The position numbers were made by a program, and so were the translations under genes. Below are positions 1 through 6,390 of a stretch of DNA of 7,223 bases, one piece after another. Within the stretch, counting starts at the first letter, position 1. Every line of letters starts with the position of its first letter. The DNA comes from Lachnospiraceae bacterium UBA4292 (GTDB lineage: Bacteria > Bacillota > Clostridia > Lachnospirales > Lachnospiraceae): the NCBI GenBank assembly GCA_002395865.1, contig DGVE01000184.1, positions 1-7,223 of the forward strand. Reading direction: 5' to 3'. The notes beneath the pieces were generated by a model. It was not told the origin of the DNA, searched no databases, and saw only the letters and a program-made list of their open reading frames with translations.

Positions 1-43
1 CCTACTATGTCAATAGGTTTTTGAAAGTTTTTTTCAATTTTTC

Positions 44-55
44 CGGTCATGACCG
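44..55. repeat. Perfect 12-bp palindrome in tRNA leader
   Basis: CGGTCATGACCG reads the same on both strands and stands out as a GC-containing island in an AT-rich stretch. It lies 37 bases upstream of the -35 box of the tRNA promoter. It could be an operator half-site pair for a dimeric regulator, part of the end of an upstream unit, or chance. There is no T tract directly after it, so it is not an intrinsic terminator. The function is unknown. Confidence 0.35.
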
Positions 56-60
56 ATCTC

Positions 61-120
61 AAAAAAAATTTGAATTTTTTAAAATTTCCTGTTGACAGGG
101 GGACTTTTATGTGGTAATAT
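61..120 (+). promoter_or_regulatory. Strong sigma-70/SigA-type promoter with UP-like A/T tracts for tRNA-Gly
   Basis: The -35 box TTGACA (92-97) is a perfect consensus. A 17-base spacer leads to the -10 box TAATAT (115-120), one mismatch from consensus, and TG at 112-113 gives an extended -10. Bases 61-88 are runs of A and T immediately upstream of -35, as in UP elements of stable-RNA promoters. Transcription should start near 127-128, leaving a leader of about 16 nt before the mature tRNA. All elements are seen directly; promoter strength is inferred. Confidence 0.9.
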
Positions 121-143
121 CTCTTTCGTTGCAGAAAGCACAT

Positions 144-216
144 GCGCGAGTGGCTCAGTTGGTGGAGCGCGACCTTGCCAAGGTCGAGGCCGCGGGTTCG
201 AGTCCCGTCTCGCGCT
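144..216 (+). tRNA. tRNA-Gly (anticodon GCC)
   Basis: A complete cloverleaf can be folded. The acceptor stem is GCGCGAG (144-150) with CTCGCGC (209-215), and the D stem is GCTC/GAGC (153-156, 165-168). The anticodon stem is CGACC/GGTCG (170-174, 182-186) around the loop TTGCCAA, whose anticodon GCC at 177-179 reads glycine codons GGC and GGU. A 5-nt variable region follows, then the T stem GCGGG/CCCGT with one G-U pair and the loop TTCGAGT. The discriminator base is T216, normal for tRNA-Gly. The next bases are CGA, so the CCA end is not encoded and must be added by the CCA-adding enzyme. The gene sits directly behind a near-consensus promoter and ahead of a hairpin terminator. Confidence 0.97.
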
Positions 217-223
217 CGATGAG

Positions 224-248
224 CGGCCATCCTATGGATGGCCGTTTT
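224..248 (+). terminator. Intrinsic terminator after tRNA-Gly
   Basis: CGGCCATCC (224-232), loop TAT and GGATGGCCG (236-244) form a perfect 9-bp GC-rich stem followed by TTTT (245-248). It starts 7 bases after the tRNA end, where tRNA terminators usually lie. The T run is short and the amidohydrolase ribosome binding site begins 10 bases later, so part of the transcription may read through into that gene. A potential ATG at 238 falls inside the 3' arm and is not a credible start. Confidence 0.75.
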
Positions 249-257
249 GCTATGTAT

Positions 258-261
258 GGAG
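258..261 (+). promoter_or_regulatory. Ribosome binding site deciding the amidohydrolase start
   Basis: GGAG at 258-261 lies 6 bases before the ATG at 268. The in-frame ATGs at 238 (inside the terminator stem) and 256 (overlapping this site) have no comparable site upstream, so 268 is the preferred start. Confidence 0.75.
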
Positions 262-267
262 AATGCT

Positions 268-1464
268 ATGGAACAGATGATACTGAAAAATGGAAAGTAT
301 GTCACATTGGATAAGAAGATGCCGCAGATGAAGGCTCTTCTGCTTACCGACGCCACCATCACCGCATCGGCGGACGCATTTATACTCGAGGAGATCGCTG
401 AGGGCGCACAGAGCATAGATCTTAAGAATAAAACTCTCATACCCGGCTTCCACGAGCCCTGCTTCGATATCATAAAGGCAGCGAAGTCTCTGGCCGCTTC
501 AGAGGGCTTATCCATTAATGAAGCTTTGAAGTCACTTTGCACTTCCTTTCTTAATAACGGAGTGACAAGCGCAGATGTGATCCATATCTCTGCAGAAGAT
601 CACGAGCTTCTTAAGGCAGCCGACGAGGGAGGTTATATACTTATCGATCTCTGCCTCTATTTCACAGCCGCAGCCTCCGCTGCCCTTCTGCCTGCTCAGC
701 TGGCAGTGGATAACGCATACACAGGCCATATAAAGCCCGGCGGTGTATGCATGAGTGTGGATGCATTTACGGCAAGGGAAGCGCTTACAAGGACATTTAA
801 AGAATATATAGAAAAGAAACAGCAGGTGATGGTATTTGCGGATGCGAAGGAAACCATAGACACCGTACTGAACTCCTACCGCGACGCCCTTATCGCGGTA
901 AACGGCGAAAAGACCGACGAGGACGGCAATAAAAAGCCTAAGATCTACGAGGACCTTCGCCCTATTATAGTCGGCTGCGCGCACCTGCACGAATCGCAGC
1001 TCACTCTCCTGCAGTCGCTCGGCTTCACGCCTGTGTTTGCACATGACTCGGTGGAGAGCGATGGCGAAAAGTTCATGGAGAGCCTCGCACAGGAGGAATA
1101 CGAAAACGTCTATCCCCTCAGGAGCGCTGTAAGGCGCGGGCTCGCGTTTTCTGTGGGACATCCTGACTCCCTCACCGCACCCGATGTCATACACAGCATG
1201 TATATAAGCACTCACAGACAGAGCGCCGGGGGCTACAGCGTGGGCTTCGAGCAGACGATCAATACCGATCAGGCGCTTCTTGCGCAAACGCTCTTCCCCG
1301 CGTACCAGAGCTTTGAGGACCTGCGCCGCGGAAGCCTCACCATGACGAAGAAGGCAGACCTGTGCGTGCTGAGCGTAAACCCTCTCGAGGAGAGCGCTGA
1401 CGCGCTAAGGGACGCAAAGGTACTGATGACCATAAAGGACGGCAGAATCGTTTATAAAGCGTAA
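268..1464 (+). CDS. YtcJ-like amidohydrolase family protein, catalytic metal site degenerate
   Basis: A protein of 398 residues related to the amidohydrolase-3 (YtcJ-like) branch, whose active members are metal-dependent hydrolases of usually over 500 residues. The N-terminal beta-sandwich part is recognisable (MILKNGKYVTLD, residues 4-15; SIDLKNKTLIPGF, 49-61), as is the C-terminal part: YPLRSAVRRGLAFSVG (282-297), the KKADLCVLSVNPL block (361-373) and VLMTIKDGRIVY (385-396). The usual PGFIDSHVH metal motif is replaced by PGFHEPCFD (59-67), so the HxH pair is absent. The EHA histidine region reads VGCAHLHES (235-243), and the late SD(A)P aspartate region reads GHPDS (297-301). About 130 residues are missing relative to the family, mostly in the centre. 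It has no signal peptide or membrane segment, so it is probably cytosolic. Its only visible promoter is that of the upstream tRNA. Family placement is fairly sure; substrate and activity are unknown, and it may be a non-catalytic derivative. Confidence 0.8.
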   Translation: MEQMILKNGKYVTLDKKMPQMKALLLTDATITASADAFILEEIAEGAQSIDLKNKTLIPGFHEPCFDIIKAAKSLAASEGLSINEALKSLCTSFLNNGVTSADVIHISAEDHELLKAADEGGYILIDLCLYFTAAASAALLPAQLAVDNAYTGHIKPGGVCMSVDAFTAREALTRTFKEYIEKKQQVMVFADAKETIDTVLNSYRDALIAVNGEKTDEDGNKKPKIYEDLRPIIVGCAHLHESQLTLLQSLGFTPVFAHDSVESDGEKFMESLAQEEYENVYPLRSAVRRGLAFSVGHPDSLTAPDVIHSMYISTHRQSAGGYSVGFEQTINTDQALLAQTLFPAYQSFEDLRRGSLTMTKKADLCVLSVNPLEESADALRDAKVLMTIKDGRIVYKA

Positions 1465-1474
1465 CATATACTAC

Positions 1475-1501
1475 AGGGGATGGCACAAGCCATCCCCTTT
1501 T
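1475..1501 (+). terminator. Intrinsic terminator between convergent units
   Basis: AGGGGATGGC (1475-1484), loop ACAA and GCCATCCCCT (1489-1498) form a perfect 10-bp stem; its last T begins the run TTTT (1498-1501). It begins 10 bases after the amidohydrolase stop codon. On the minus strand the same hairpin lies downstream of the mntP stop, but the bases after it (GTAGTATATG) are not T-rich. It should therefore work well for the plus strand and only weakly, if at all, for the minus-strand operon. Confidence 0.88.
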
Positions 1502-1520
1502 CATATTATCCTAAATTATT

Positions 1521-2102
1521 CTACCCCAGAAACACGCCCTTCACGAATATCTCCACCCCTATCGCGATGAGTATCACGCCTCCGAGTATCGATGCCTTGC
1601 CGGAGAGCTTCGTCCCGAACTTTCTTCCGATAAAAACACCGGCAAAGCTTATTGCAAATGTGACCGCTCCTATTATAACGGTGCATACCAAAGCCACTGC
1701 AAAGCCGTAGTCAGCTATGGTAAAGCCTACGGAGAGCGCGTCTATCGATGTGGCTATGCCCTGCACGAACAGAGCTCCCGCGCCTACTCCCGCGGCCTCC
1801 TCGTCCTCCCCTCCGCGGATGCCCTCTATAAGCATCTTGCCGCCTATGTACAGAAGCAGTATAAGCGCTATCCACGGTTTCCATTTTTCAAAGGCCGAAA
1901 AATACTGCACTATGGTGTGCACGCATATCCACCCGATCATCGGCATAAGCCACTGGAAGAGGCCGAAGGTCCCGGCTATCTCGTACACCTTCCCGCGTCT
2001 CATGTGCGGCTCGTTAAGGCCGTTAGCGAGTGATACGGAAAACGCGTCCATTGCCAGCCCGATGCCAAGCAATATGCTGTTTAAAAAGAACACTGCGTCC
2101 AT
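1521..2102 (-). CDS. mntP: MntP-type manganese efflux pump
   Basis: An integral membrane protein of 193 residues, normal length for the MntP (YebN) family, which exports Mn2+ from the cytoplasm. The two halves carry the family signatures: GLAMDAFSVSLANG (residues 15-28, acidic D19) and ATSIDALSVGF (117-127, D121) are related repeats that place charged, presumably metal-binding residues in membrane helices. About six helices can be drawn (roughly 5-25, 42-62, 76-96, 108-128, 133-156, 170-190). The ATG overlaps the glycosyltransferase stop as TAATG, and AGGAAGG (2119-2113) lies 10 bases upstream, so translation is probably coupled. Many mntP genes are controlled by a manganese riboswitch (yybP-ykoY) or MntR. 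Here the upstream sequence is coding, so no leader riboswitch is possible at this position. It is the last gene of the visible operon. Confidence 0.95.
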   Translation of the reverse strand: MDAVFFLNSILLGIGLAMDAFSVSLANGLNEPHMRRGKVYEIAGTFGLFQWLMPMIGWICVHTIVQYFSAFEKWKPWIALILLLYIGGKMLIEGIRGGEDEEAAGVGAGALFVQGIATSIDALSVGFTIADYGFAVALVCTVIIGAVTFAISFAGVFIGRKFGTKLSGKASILGGVILIAIGVEIFVKGVFLG

Positions 2103-3037
2103 TAACTGCGTGCCTTCCTGTCTGCCTCAAGTCTTATGAGCTCCATCTCAAAATCCTGCCTGTTCTTCTGAACGATGGTCTGAAGCATCATGCCCGCGAA
2201 GAAGGACTGTATAGCGGCTATCACCACGAACCCGCAGACGATCAGTGTCGGGAAGTTGGGAACCAGCCCCGTGTTCACATACTCGACGAATACGGGTATG
2301 AAGAAGCACATCGCCAGAATGATGAGCAGAGCAGACACCAGCCCGAAGAATCTCATGGGTCTGTAGGTCCTATACAGTCTGGCTATGGTACGGAGCACCT
2401 TGAAACCGTCCGAGTAGGTGTTTAACTTGCTCACGCTTCCCTCCGGCCTGTCGCGGTACTCGATGACCTCGTTCTCCACGAACATATTCTTATCCACCGC
2501 GTGGATACTCATCTCGGTCTCTATCTCAAAACCCGCCGAGAGCACCGGAAATGTCTTAACGAACTGGTACGAAAAAGCACGATAACCTGTCATGATGTCG
2601 CGGATATTGCTCTTAAAGAGCATGTTTATGCTGCCGCGCACTAAGGAGTTACCAAAGTTGTGGAAGGGTCTTTTGTTCTCCTCGAAATAGGTCGATGAGA
2701 GCCTGTCGCCCACCACCATGTCCGCATGCCTCGTAAGCACCTTCTCGCACATCGCGGGCGCGAATTCCGCCGGATATGTGTCATCGCCGTCCGCCATGAT
2801 GTAGCACTCCGCGTCTATCTCGCGAAACATCCTTCTGATGACATTGCCCTTGCCCTGCTTGTACTCGTTTCGCACCACCGCGCCTGCAGCCTCGGCTATC
2901 GCCGCGGTATCATCGGATGAGTTATTGTTGTAGACGTAAATGACCGCCTCGGGAAGGGCCGCCTTGAAATCCTTAACGACCTTCTCTATGGTCTTCGCCT
3001 CGTTGTAGCATGGTATCAGAACCGCTATCTTATCCAT
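2102..3037 (-). CDS. GT2 family glycosyltransferase, polyprenyl-phosphate sugar synthase type
   Basis: A 311-residue protein with an N-terminal GT-A domain and two C-terminal membrane helices (about 230-250 and 263-286), the architecture of GtrB/CsbB/DPM-like enzymes that load a sugar from a nucleotide sugar onto undecaprenyl phosphate at the cytoplasmic membrane face. Visible motifs are IPCYNE (8-13) and YNNNSSDDT (36-44) for the nucleotide, DGDDTYP (83-89) holding the metal-binding DxD, and RDIMTGYRAF (146-155) with GFEIETEM (169-176) for the acceptor side. The start is the ATG at 3037, preceded by a perfect GGAGG with 5-base spacing. A TTG at 3049 would extend the protein by four residues but sits inside the upstream gene and has no better site. 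It lies one base after the membrane protein stop and overlaps mntP by one base. The donor sugar is not evident; UDP-Galf from the operon's Glf is one candidate. Confidence 0.9.
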   Translation of the reverse strand: MDKIAVLIPCYNEAKTIEKVVKDFKAALPEAVIYVYNNNSSDDTAAIAEAAGAVVRNEYKQGKGNVIRRMFREIDAECYIMADGDDTYPAEFAPAMCEKVLTRHADMVVGDRLSSTYFEENKRPFHNFGNSLVRGSINMLFKSNIRDIMTGYRAFSYQFVKTFPVLSAGFEIETEMSIHAVDKNMFVENEVIEYRDRPEGSVSKLNTYSDGFKVLRTIARLYRTYRPMRFFGLVSALLIILAMCFFIPVFVEYVNTGLVPNFPTLIVCGFVVIAAIQSFFAGMMLQTIVQKNRQDFEMELIRLEADRKARS

Positions 3038-3038
3038 T

Positions 3039-5147
3039 TCAGCCTCCAAAATTTTTCAGCCTGTATACATAAAAGGCTCCGCTCTTTGCCACAAGCTCGT
3101 AGCTGTCCGGATCCAGCTCGCCGTTACCTGTGAATATATATTTCACACCGAGCTTTATAAGCTGCCCCGCGTTCACACGAAGAGTAAATCTATCCTGTGT
3201 GACTCCGACAGCAAAATCCGCTTCAGTCAGGCTCTCATCTATCTCGATATCGATGTGCGCGTACCGGTTGTAGACCTCCTCGTACCTGCCCTCCTCATCG
3301 ATCAGATGCCATCTGTCCATATTTGGGTAGATATTCGTGGAGTTTATCGTGGGCGCGCCCACCATTATCGGAGCGTTTATGAAGGGAAATGCGCTGTCGC
3401 ACACCGCCCAGAGAGCCTCGGGGTCCGCGTCATGCACCGTCTCTATGATGCCTAAGGACGCGTTCTTCGTGATGCCCTTCACGCCGCTTCTTATAGGATT
3501 CACAGATATGCCTGTAAGCGCTGTCACGAAGCATATACCGATAAGCCAGTATTTCTCCGCCCTGCCGCCTACGAACAGTCCCGCAAACGCAAACATGCAC
3601 CATGCGCACAGTATCGCCACAAAGAGCTTGCTGTAGTAGTCCGGACACAGTCCGCGCACGTAGAGCACCAGTATTACCGAAACGATACCCGCTATACCTA
3701 TACCGATCACCGGATTAAACTTGCTCTTCTCGCGGGTCGCGATATATCTGAAAAGAAGTATCATGTCCGCCAGACCCGATGCCACGACCACGCGGGGCGC
3801 CATAGAATGGCTCATGAGAGTGATCTTCGCGAGAAAATGCGGGAAGCCGAAGGTGATGTACGCCGCCATAAATGCGCTGATACCTGTCATTATGATCATC
3901 AGCTTATCGGCCTTTTTCTTCATCACCATGTAAATGACGGGTATGAGGGGTATCAGGGGGAACATGTCGAAGAACATGCTTCCCTCGCACACATTGGTGT
4001 AGGGATAGAAATCCTTCACCGGGAAGAGTACGTCGGGTATGTAGGTAAAGAGCTGATCCGCTCTACCGCCTCCGACCTCGAATCTCTTGCCTGGGTAGAC
4101 GGTATTTGTAAGAAGTGTCAGCGTATCACCGGACTTTACAAAAAGCAGGAGAAGTGAAAGACCCAGCAGGGCGACTGCGGCTGCGATACCGATGTAGTCA
4201 GATAAGCCGAGCTTTATCCTGCCGAAGTTGTCCATGATCTGCCATGCGATGAGTCCCAGAAGAACATACGCAAGCGGCACCTGCCATGCGGGATAGAATG
4301 TGAATACATAGGTTCCCGCGCAGATCATTATGCCGACAATATAGAGCAGACGCATTTTTTTATTCTGCTCATTTAAAAACTTGTTGAAAAGCACTATCGA
4401 GAGCAGGATGCAGATAAGCATCTCCACCAGGCCGTTGATGGCGAACCACCACTGCACTACGGGTGCGAAGCTTATCATGACGGCAAAGGCCACGCTAAGC
4501 CCTCTTCTGTCCTTCGTTATTATCCTGCCGAACTCGAACGCGCACATGAAGAGCGCGATGAGCCTTCCGCACCAGAAAAACGCCAGACCGTACTCAAGAG
4601 GAAGGAAAAGGTAGGGTATCTGGAATGGTCTGAAGAGCATGAGTATCGTCCATGCAGGCTGGCCGTACTCCAGAAACACGTCGGTACCACCGCCGCGGAG
4701 CACGGAGCTCATGTACGAAAACGCTCCCGAAGGGTCCTCGTACTGCGACAGCAGCATGGGTGTAAATACCGCCCACTCATCGCTTCTTACGCCTCTCGAC
4801 AACCCGAATACCACCTCGTCATCGAAGGAGCCCAGAAACCTCTCGAAAACGCCTAACGACGAGGCATTGACCTTTAAAATGACCAGTACAACAAGGACTG
4901 CACCCGCCACAGCGTATCTGTACTTAAACAAAGTGTCCGCAAACCGTACCCTGTCGCTTAAATACAGAAACACAATTACTGCCGATATGATAAATACCGG
5001 CAGAAACTTAAGACCAGATGAAAACAGATCCGACATCGCCGGTCTGTAGCTGCCTGCCACAACGCAGGCATTGTAATATGCCGCGATAAGGGAAGCCGCG
5101 CCGGCGAAAACCGCCGCGAGCAGTCCTCTTTTAACCTTAGTATCCAT
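3039..5147 (-). CDS. Large polytopic membrane protein, probable GT-C-type glycosyltransferase (YfhO-like role)
   Basis: A 702-residue protein with roughly a dozen or more hydrophobic helices between about 7 and 548, then a mainly soluble C-terminal domain (about 550-702) that is probably outside the membrane. The early loop before the main helix bundle holds FDDEVVF (108-114) and RSDEW (121-125). Acidic residues in an early extracytoplasmic loop are typical of GT-C enzymes, which take sugars from polyprenyl phosphate. Aromatic motifs FAPVVQWW (227-234) and YPAWQVP (285-291), NTVYPGKR (348-355) and the conserved-looking STNIYPNMDRW (603-613) also stand out. From memory, clostridial proteins of this shape are annotated as DUF7657-like; I could not check this. 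The ATG at 5147 lies 13 bases after the DUF1015 stop and has only a poor Shine-Dalgarno (GGCTGG), suggesting reinitiation. The pairing with a GT2 polyprenyl-sugar synthase supports an extracytoplasmic transferase. The membrane nature is certain; the enzyme class is inference. Confidence 0.8.
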   Translation of the reverse strand: MDTKVKRGLLAAVFAGAASLIAAYYNACVVAGSYRPAMSDLFSSGLKFLPVFIISAVIVFLYLSDRVRFADTLFKYRYAVAGAVLVVLVILKVNASSLGVFERFLGSFDDEVVFGLSRGVRSDEWAVFTPMLLSQYEDPSGAFSYMSSVLRGGGTDVFLEYGQPAWTILMLFRPFQIPYLFLPLEYGLAFFWCGRLIALFMCAFEFGRIITKDRRGLSVAFAVMISFAPVVQWWFAINGLVEMLICILLSIVLFNKFLNEQNKKMRLLYIVGIMICAGTYVFTFYPAWQVPLAYVLLGLIAWQIMDNFGRIKLGLSDYIGIAAAVALLGLSLLLLFVKSGDTLTLLTNTVYPGKRFEVGGGRADQLFTYIPDVLFPVKDFYPYTNVCEGSMFFDMFPLIPLIPVIYMVMKKKADKLMIIMTGISAFMAAYITFGFPHFLAKITLMSHSMAPRVVVASGLADMILLFRYIATREKSKFNPVIGIGIAGIVSVILVLYVRGLCPDYYSKLFVAILCAWCMFAFAGLFVGGRAEKYWLIGICFVTALTGISVNPIRSGVKGITKNASLGIIETVHDADPEALWAVCDSAFPFINAPIMVGAPTINSTNIYPNMDRWHLIDEEGRYEEVYNRYAHIDIEIDESLTEADFAVGVTQDRFTLRVNAGQLIKLGVKYIFTGNGELDPDSYELVAKSGAFYVYRLKNFGG
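3043..3047 (-). promoter_or_regulatory. Consensus ribosome binding site for the GT2 gene
   Basis: GGAGG on the minus strand lies 5 bases before the ATG at 3037. It is embedded in the last codons of the upstream gene (Gly-Gly-stop), so the GT2 gene has its own full initiation signal as well as possible coupling. Confidence 0.85.
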
Positions 5148-5160
5148 AACCAGCCAGATA

Positions 5161-6390
5161 TCAGAACTTGTGCATGAACAGACCGCTGCGAAGCTTGGGC
5201 TCGAACCATGTGGACTTCGGAGGCATCAAAGCGTTTGCATCGGCTACGGCGAAAAGCTCCGCTATGGATGTCGGATACATGGATATCGCCATCACGCAGT
5301 CCTCGTCACATCTCTTTTCCAGATAGGAAATGCCCCTGATACCGCCCGCGAAATCGATGCGGGGATCATTCTTGGGATCGTCTATACCAAGTATTGCGGA
5401 GAGCAGGTGCTCCTGCAGATAGGAAACGTCGAGGCTTCCCACTGCGTCGCACTTTAAAAGCTCCTTCTTGGCATAAAGCCTGTACCACTTTTTTCCGAGG
5501 TACATTCCGAAGCTGCCCTTTGTATCGGGGCTTACCTGTGCATCGGCCGGCTCTATGATAAAGCTCTCTCCCAGCTTCTCCTTAAACTCCTCCTCGCTCA
5601 TGCCGCCCAGATCCTTTATGAGCCTATTGTAGGGCAGGATCTTGAGCTCGCTGTCCGCGAAGAGCACCGACAGGAAGAAGTTGAACTCCTCCTCACCGGT
5701 ATAGCCGGGGTTCGCCTCACGCCTGGCAAGCGCCACCTTTACGGCCGAGGCCGCTCTGTGGTGTCCGTCGGCGATGTAGAGCCTCTGTGTATCAGAAAAT
5801 GCCGACGAGAGCGTATCATTTAAAGCGCCCTTTACCTTAAAGCCCCTGTGCCTGATGCCATCGGAGCTCGTAAAATCAAATAACGGAGCGTCCTTTTTAA
5901 CCTCTTCTATGACATTTGCCACATCCTCCCTGCGTCTGAACGCGAGGAAAATAGGACCTGTCTGGGCAGAGCAGGTGTCCACATGTCTTATACGGTCCTT
6001 CTCCTTCTTCGCAAGTGTCAGCTCGTGCTTTCTGATGGTTCCGTCGGTATAATCATCCACAGAGCAGCAGCCCACTATTCCGTTCTGCACTCTGCCGTCC
6101 ATGGTGAGCTCGTAAACGAAATACGACGCCTCATTATCCATTCTGAGAATGCCTTCAGCCTCCCACTCCTTAAGCATGGAAGCGGCCTTCTCGTACACGT
6201 CGTCCGCGTACATATCGTGGTCGGGTGCAAACTGGGTCTCCGGCCTGTCGATATTTAAGAATGAGTAGGGCTTGCCCTTTACCTCCTCCGCAGCCTCTGC
6301 CCTGCCGTATACATCGTACGGAAGCGCCGCGACCTCCTCGAATCTTCCCGCTGCGGGCATGAGACATTTAAACTTTTTTACTGTTGCCAT
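5161..6390 (-). CDS. DUF1015 family protein
   Basis: A 409-residue cytosolic protein, full length for DUF1015 (a widespread conserved family of about 400-450 residues). Diagnostic blocks are AALPYDVYGR (21-30), FLNIDRPE (44-51), TIRKHELTLAKKEKDR (118-133), RLYIADGHHRAASA (203-216) and the C-terminal MPPKSTWFEPKLRSGL (389-404). The DGHHR motif (208-212) resembles the active-site signature of ParB/sulfiredoxin-fold free serine kinases. From memory, DUF1015 genes in clostridia often sit beside serA/serC, which would fit serine metabolism; neither point can be checked here, and serA/serC are absent from this window. The gene starts within the glf stop (TAATG) with GGAGG 10 bases upstream (6405-6401). 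Its role in this surface-glycan context is unknown. Family assignment is secure; function is not. Confidence 0.9.
   Translation of the reverse strand: MATVKKFKCLMPAAGRFEEVAALPYDVYGRAEAAEEVKGKPYSFLNIDRPETQFAPDHDMYADDVYEKAASMLKEWEAEGILRMDNEASYFVYELTMDGRVQNGIVGCCSVDDYTDGTIRKHELTLAKKEKDRIRHVDTCSAQTGPIFLAFRRREDVANVIEEVKKDAPLFDFTSSDGIRHRGFKVKGALNDTLSSAFSDTQRLYIADGHHRAASAVKVALARREANPGYTGEEEFNFFLSVLFADSELKILPYNRLIKDLGGMSEEEFKEKLGESFIIEPADAQVSPDTKGSFGMYLGKKWYRLYAKKELLKCDAVGSLDVSYLQEHLLSAILGIDDPKNDPRIDFAGGIRGISYLEKRCDEDCVMAISMYPTSIAELFAVADANALMPPKSTWFEPKLRSGLFMHKF

Noticed and set aside
21..42. TTGAAA/TTTCAA hairpin followed by TTTTT, as a terminator of an upstream gene
   Set aside because: The stem is six A/T-rich pairs and likely too weak; the region is simply AT-rich, and no upstream gene is visible to need it.
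192..216. tRNA 3' end as an attachment site for an integrated element
   Set aside because: I see no second copy of the tRNA 3' segment in the window and no integrase gene.
238..267. Upstream ATG at 238 (and ATG at 256) as start of the amidohydrolase
   Set aside because: ATG 238 lies inside the terminator stem with no ribosome binding site, and the extra residues do not resemble the family's N terminus; ATG 256 overlaps the ribosome binding site that serves ATG 268.
92..314. Two short plus-strand open frames running over the promoter and tRNA gene
   Set aside because: They start within the promoter and translate the tRNA; no independent coding evidence.
532..1287. Open frame of 251 codons on the minus strand opposite the amidohydrolase gene
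   Set aside because: Its product is Cys/Arg/His-rich with no recognisable domain, has no ribosome binding site I can see, and lies fully antisense to a gene with family-level similarity at both ends. It is a frame shadow.
2103..2300. Manganese riboswitch (yybP-ykoY) ahead of mntP
   Set aside because: This stretch is coding sequence for the C terminus of the GT2 protein and shows no leader-like spacing, so a riboswitch is not supported.
3038..3049. TTG at 3049 as start of the GT2 gene
   Set aside because: The ATG at 3037 has GGAGG at ideal spacing and gives the normal short lead into the IPCYNE motif.
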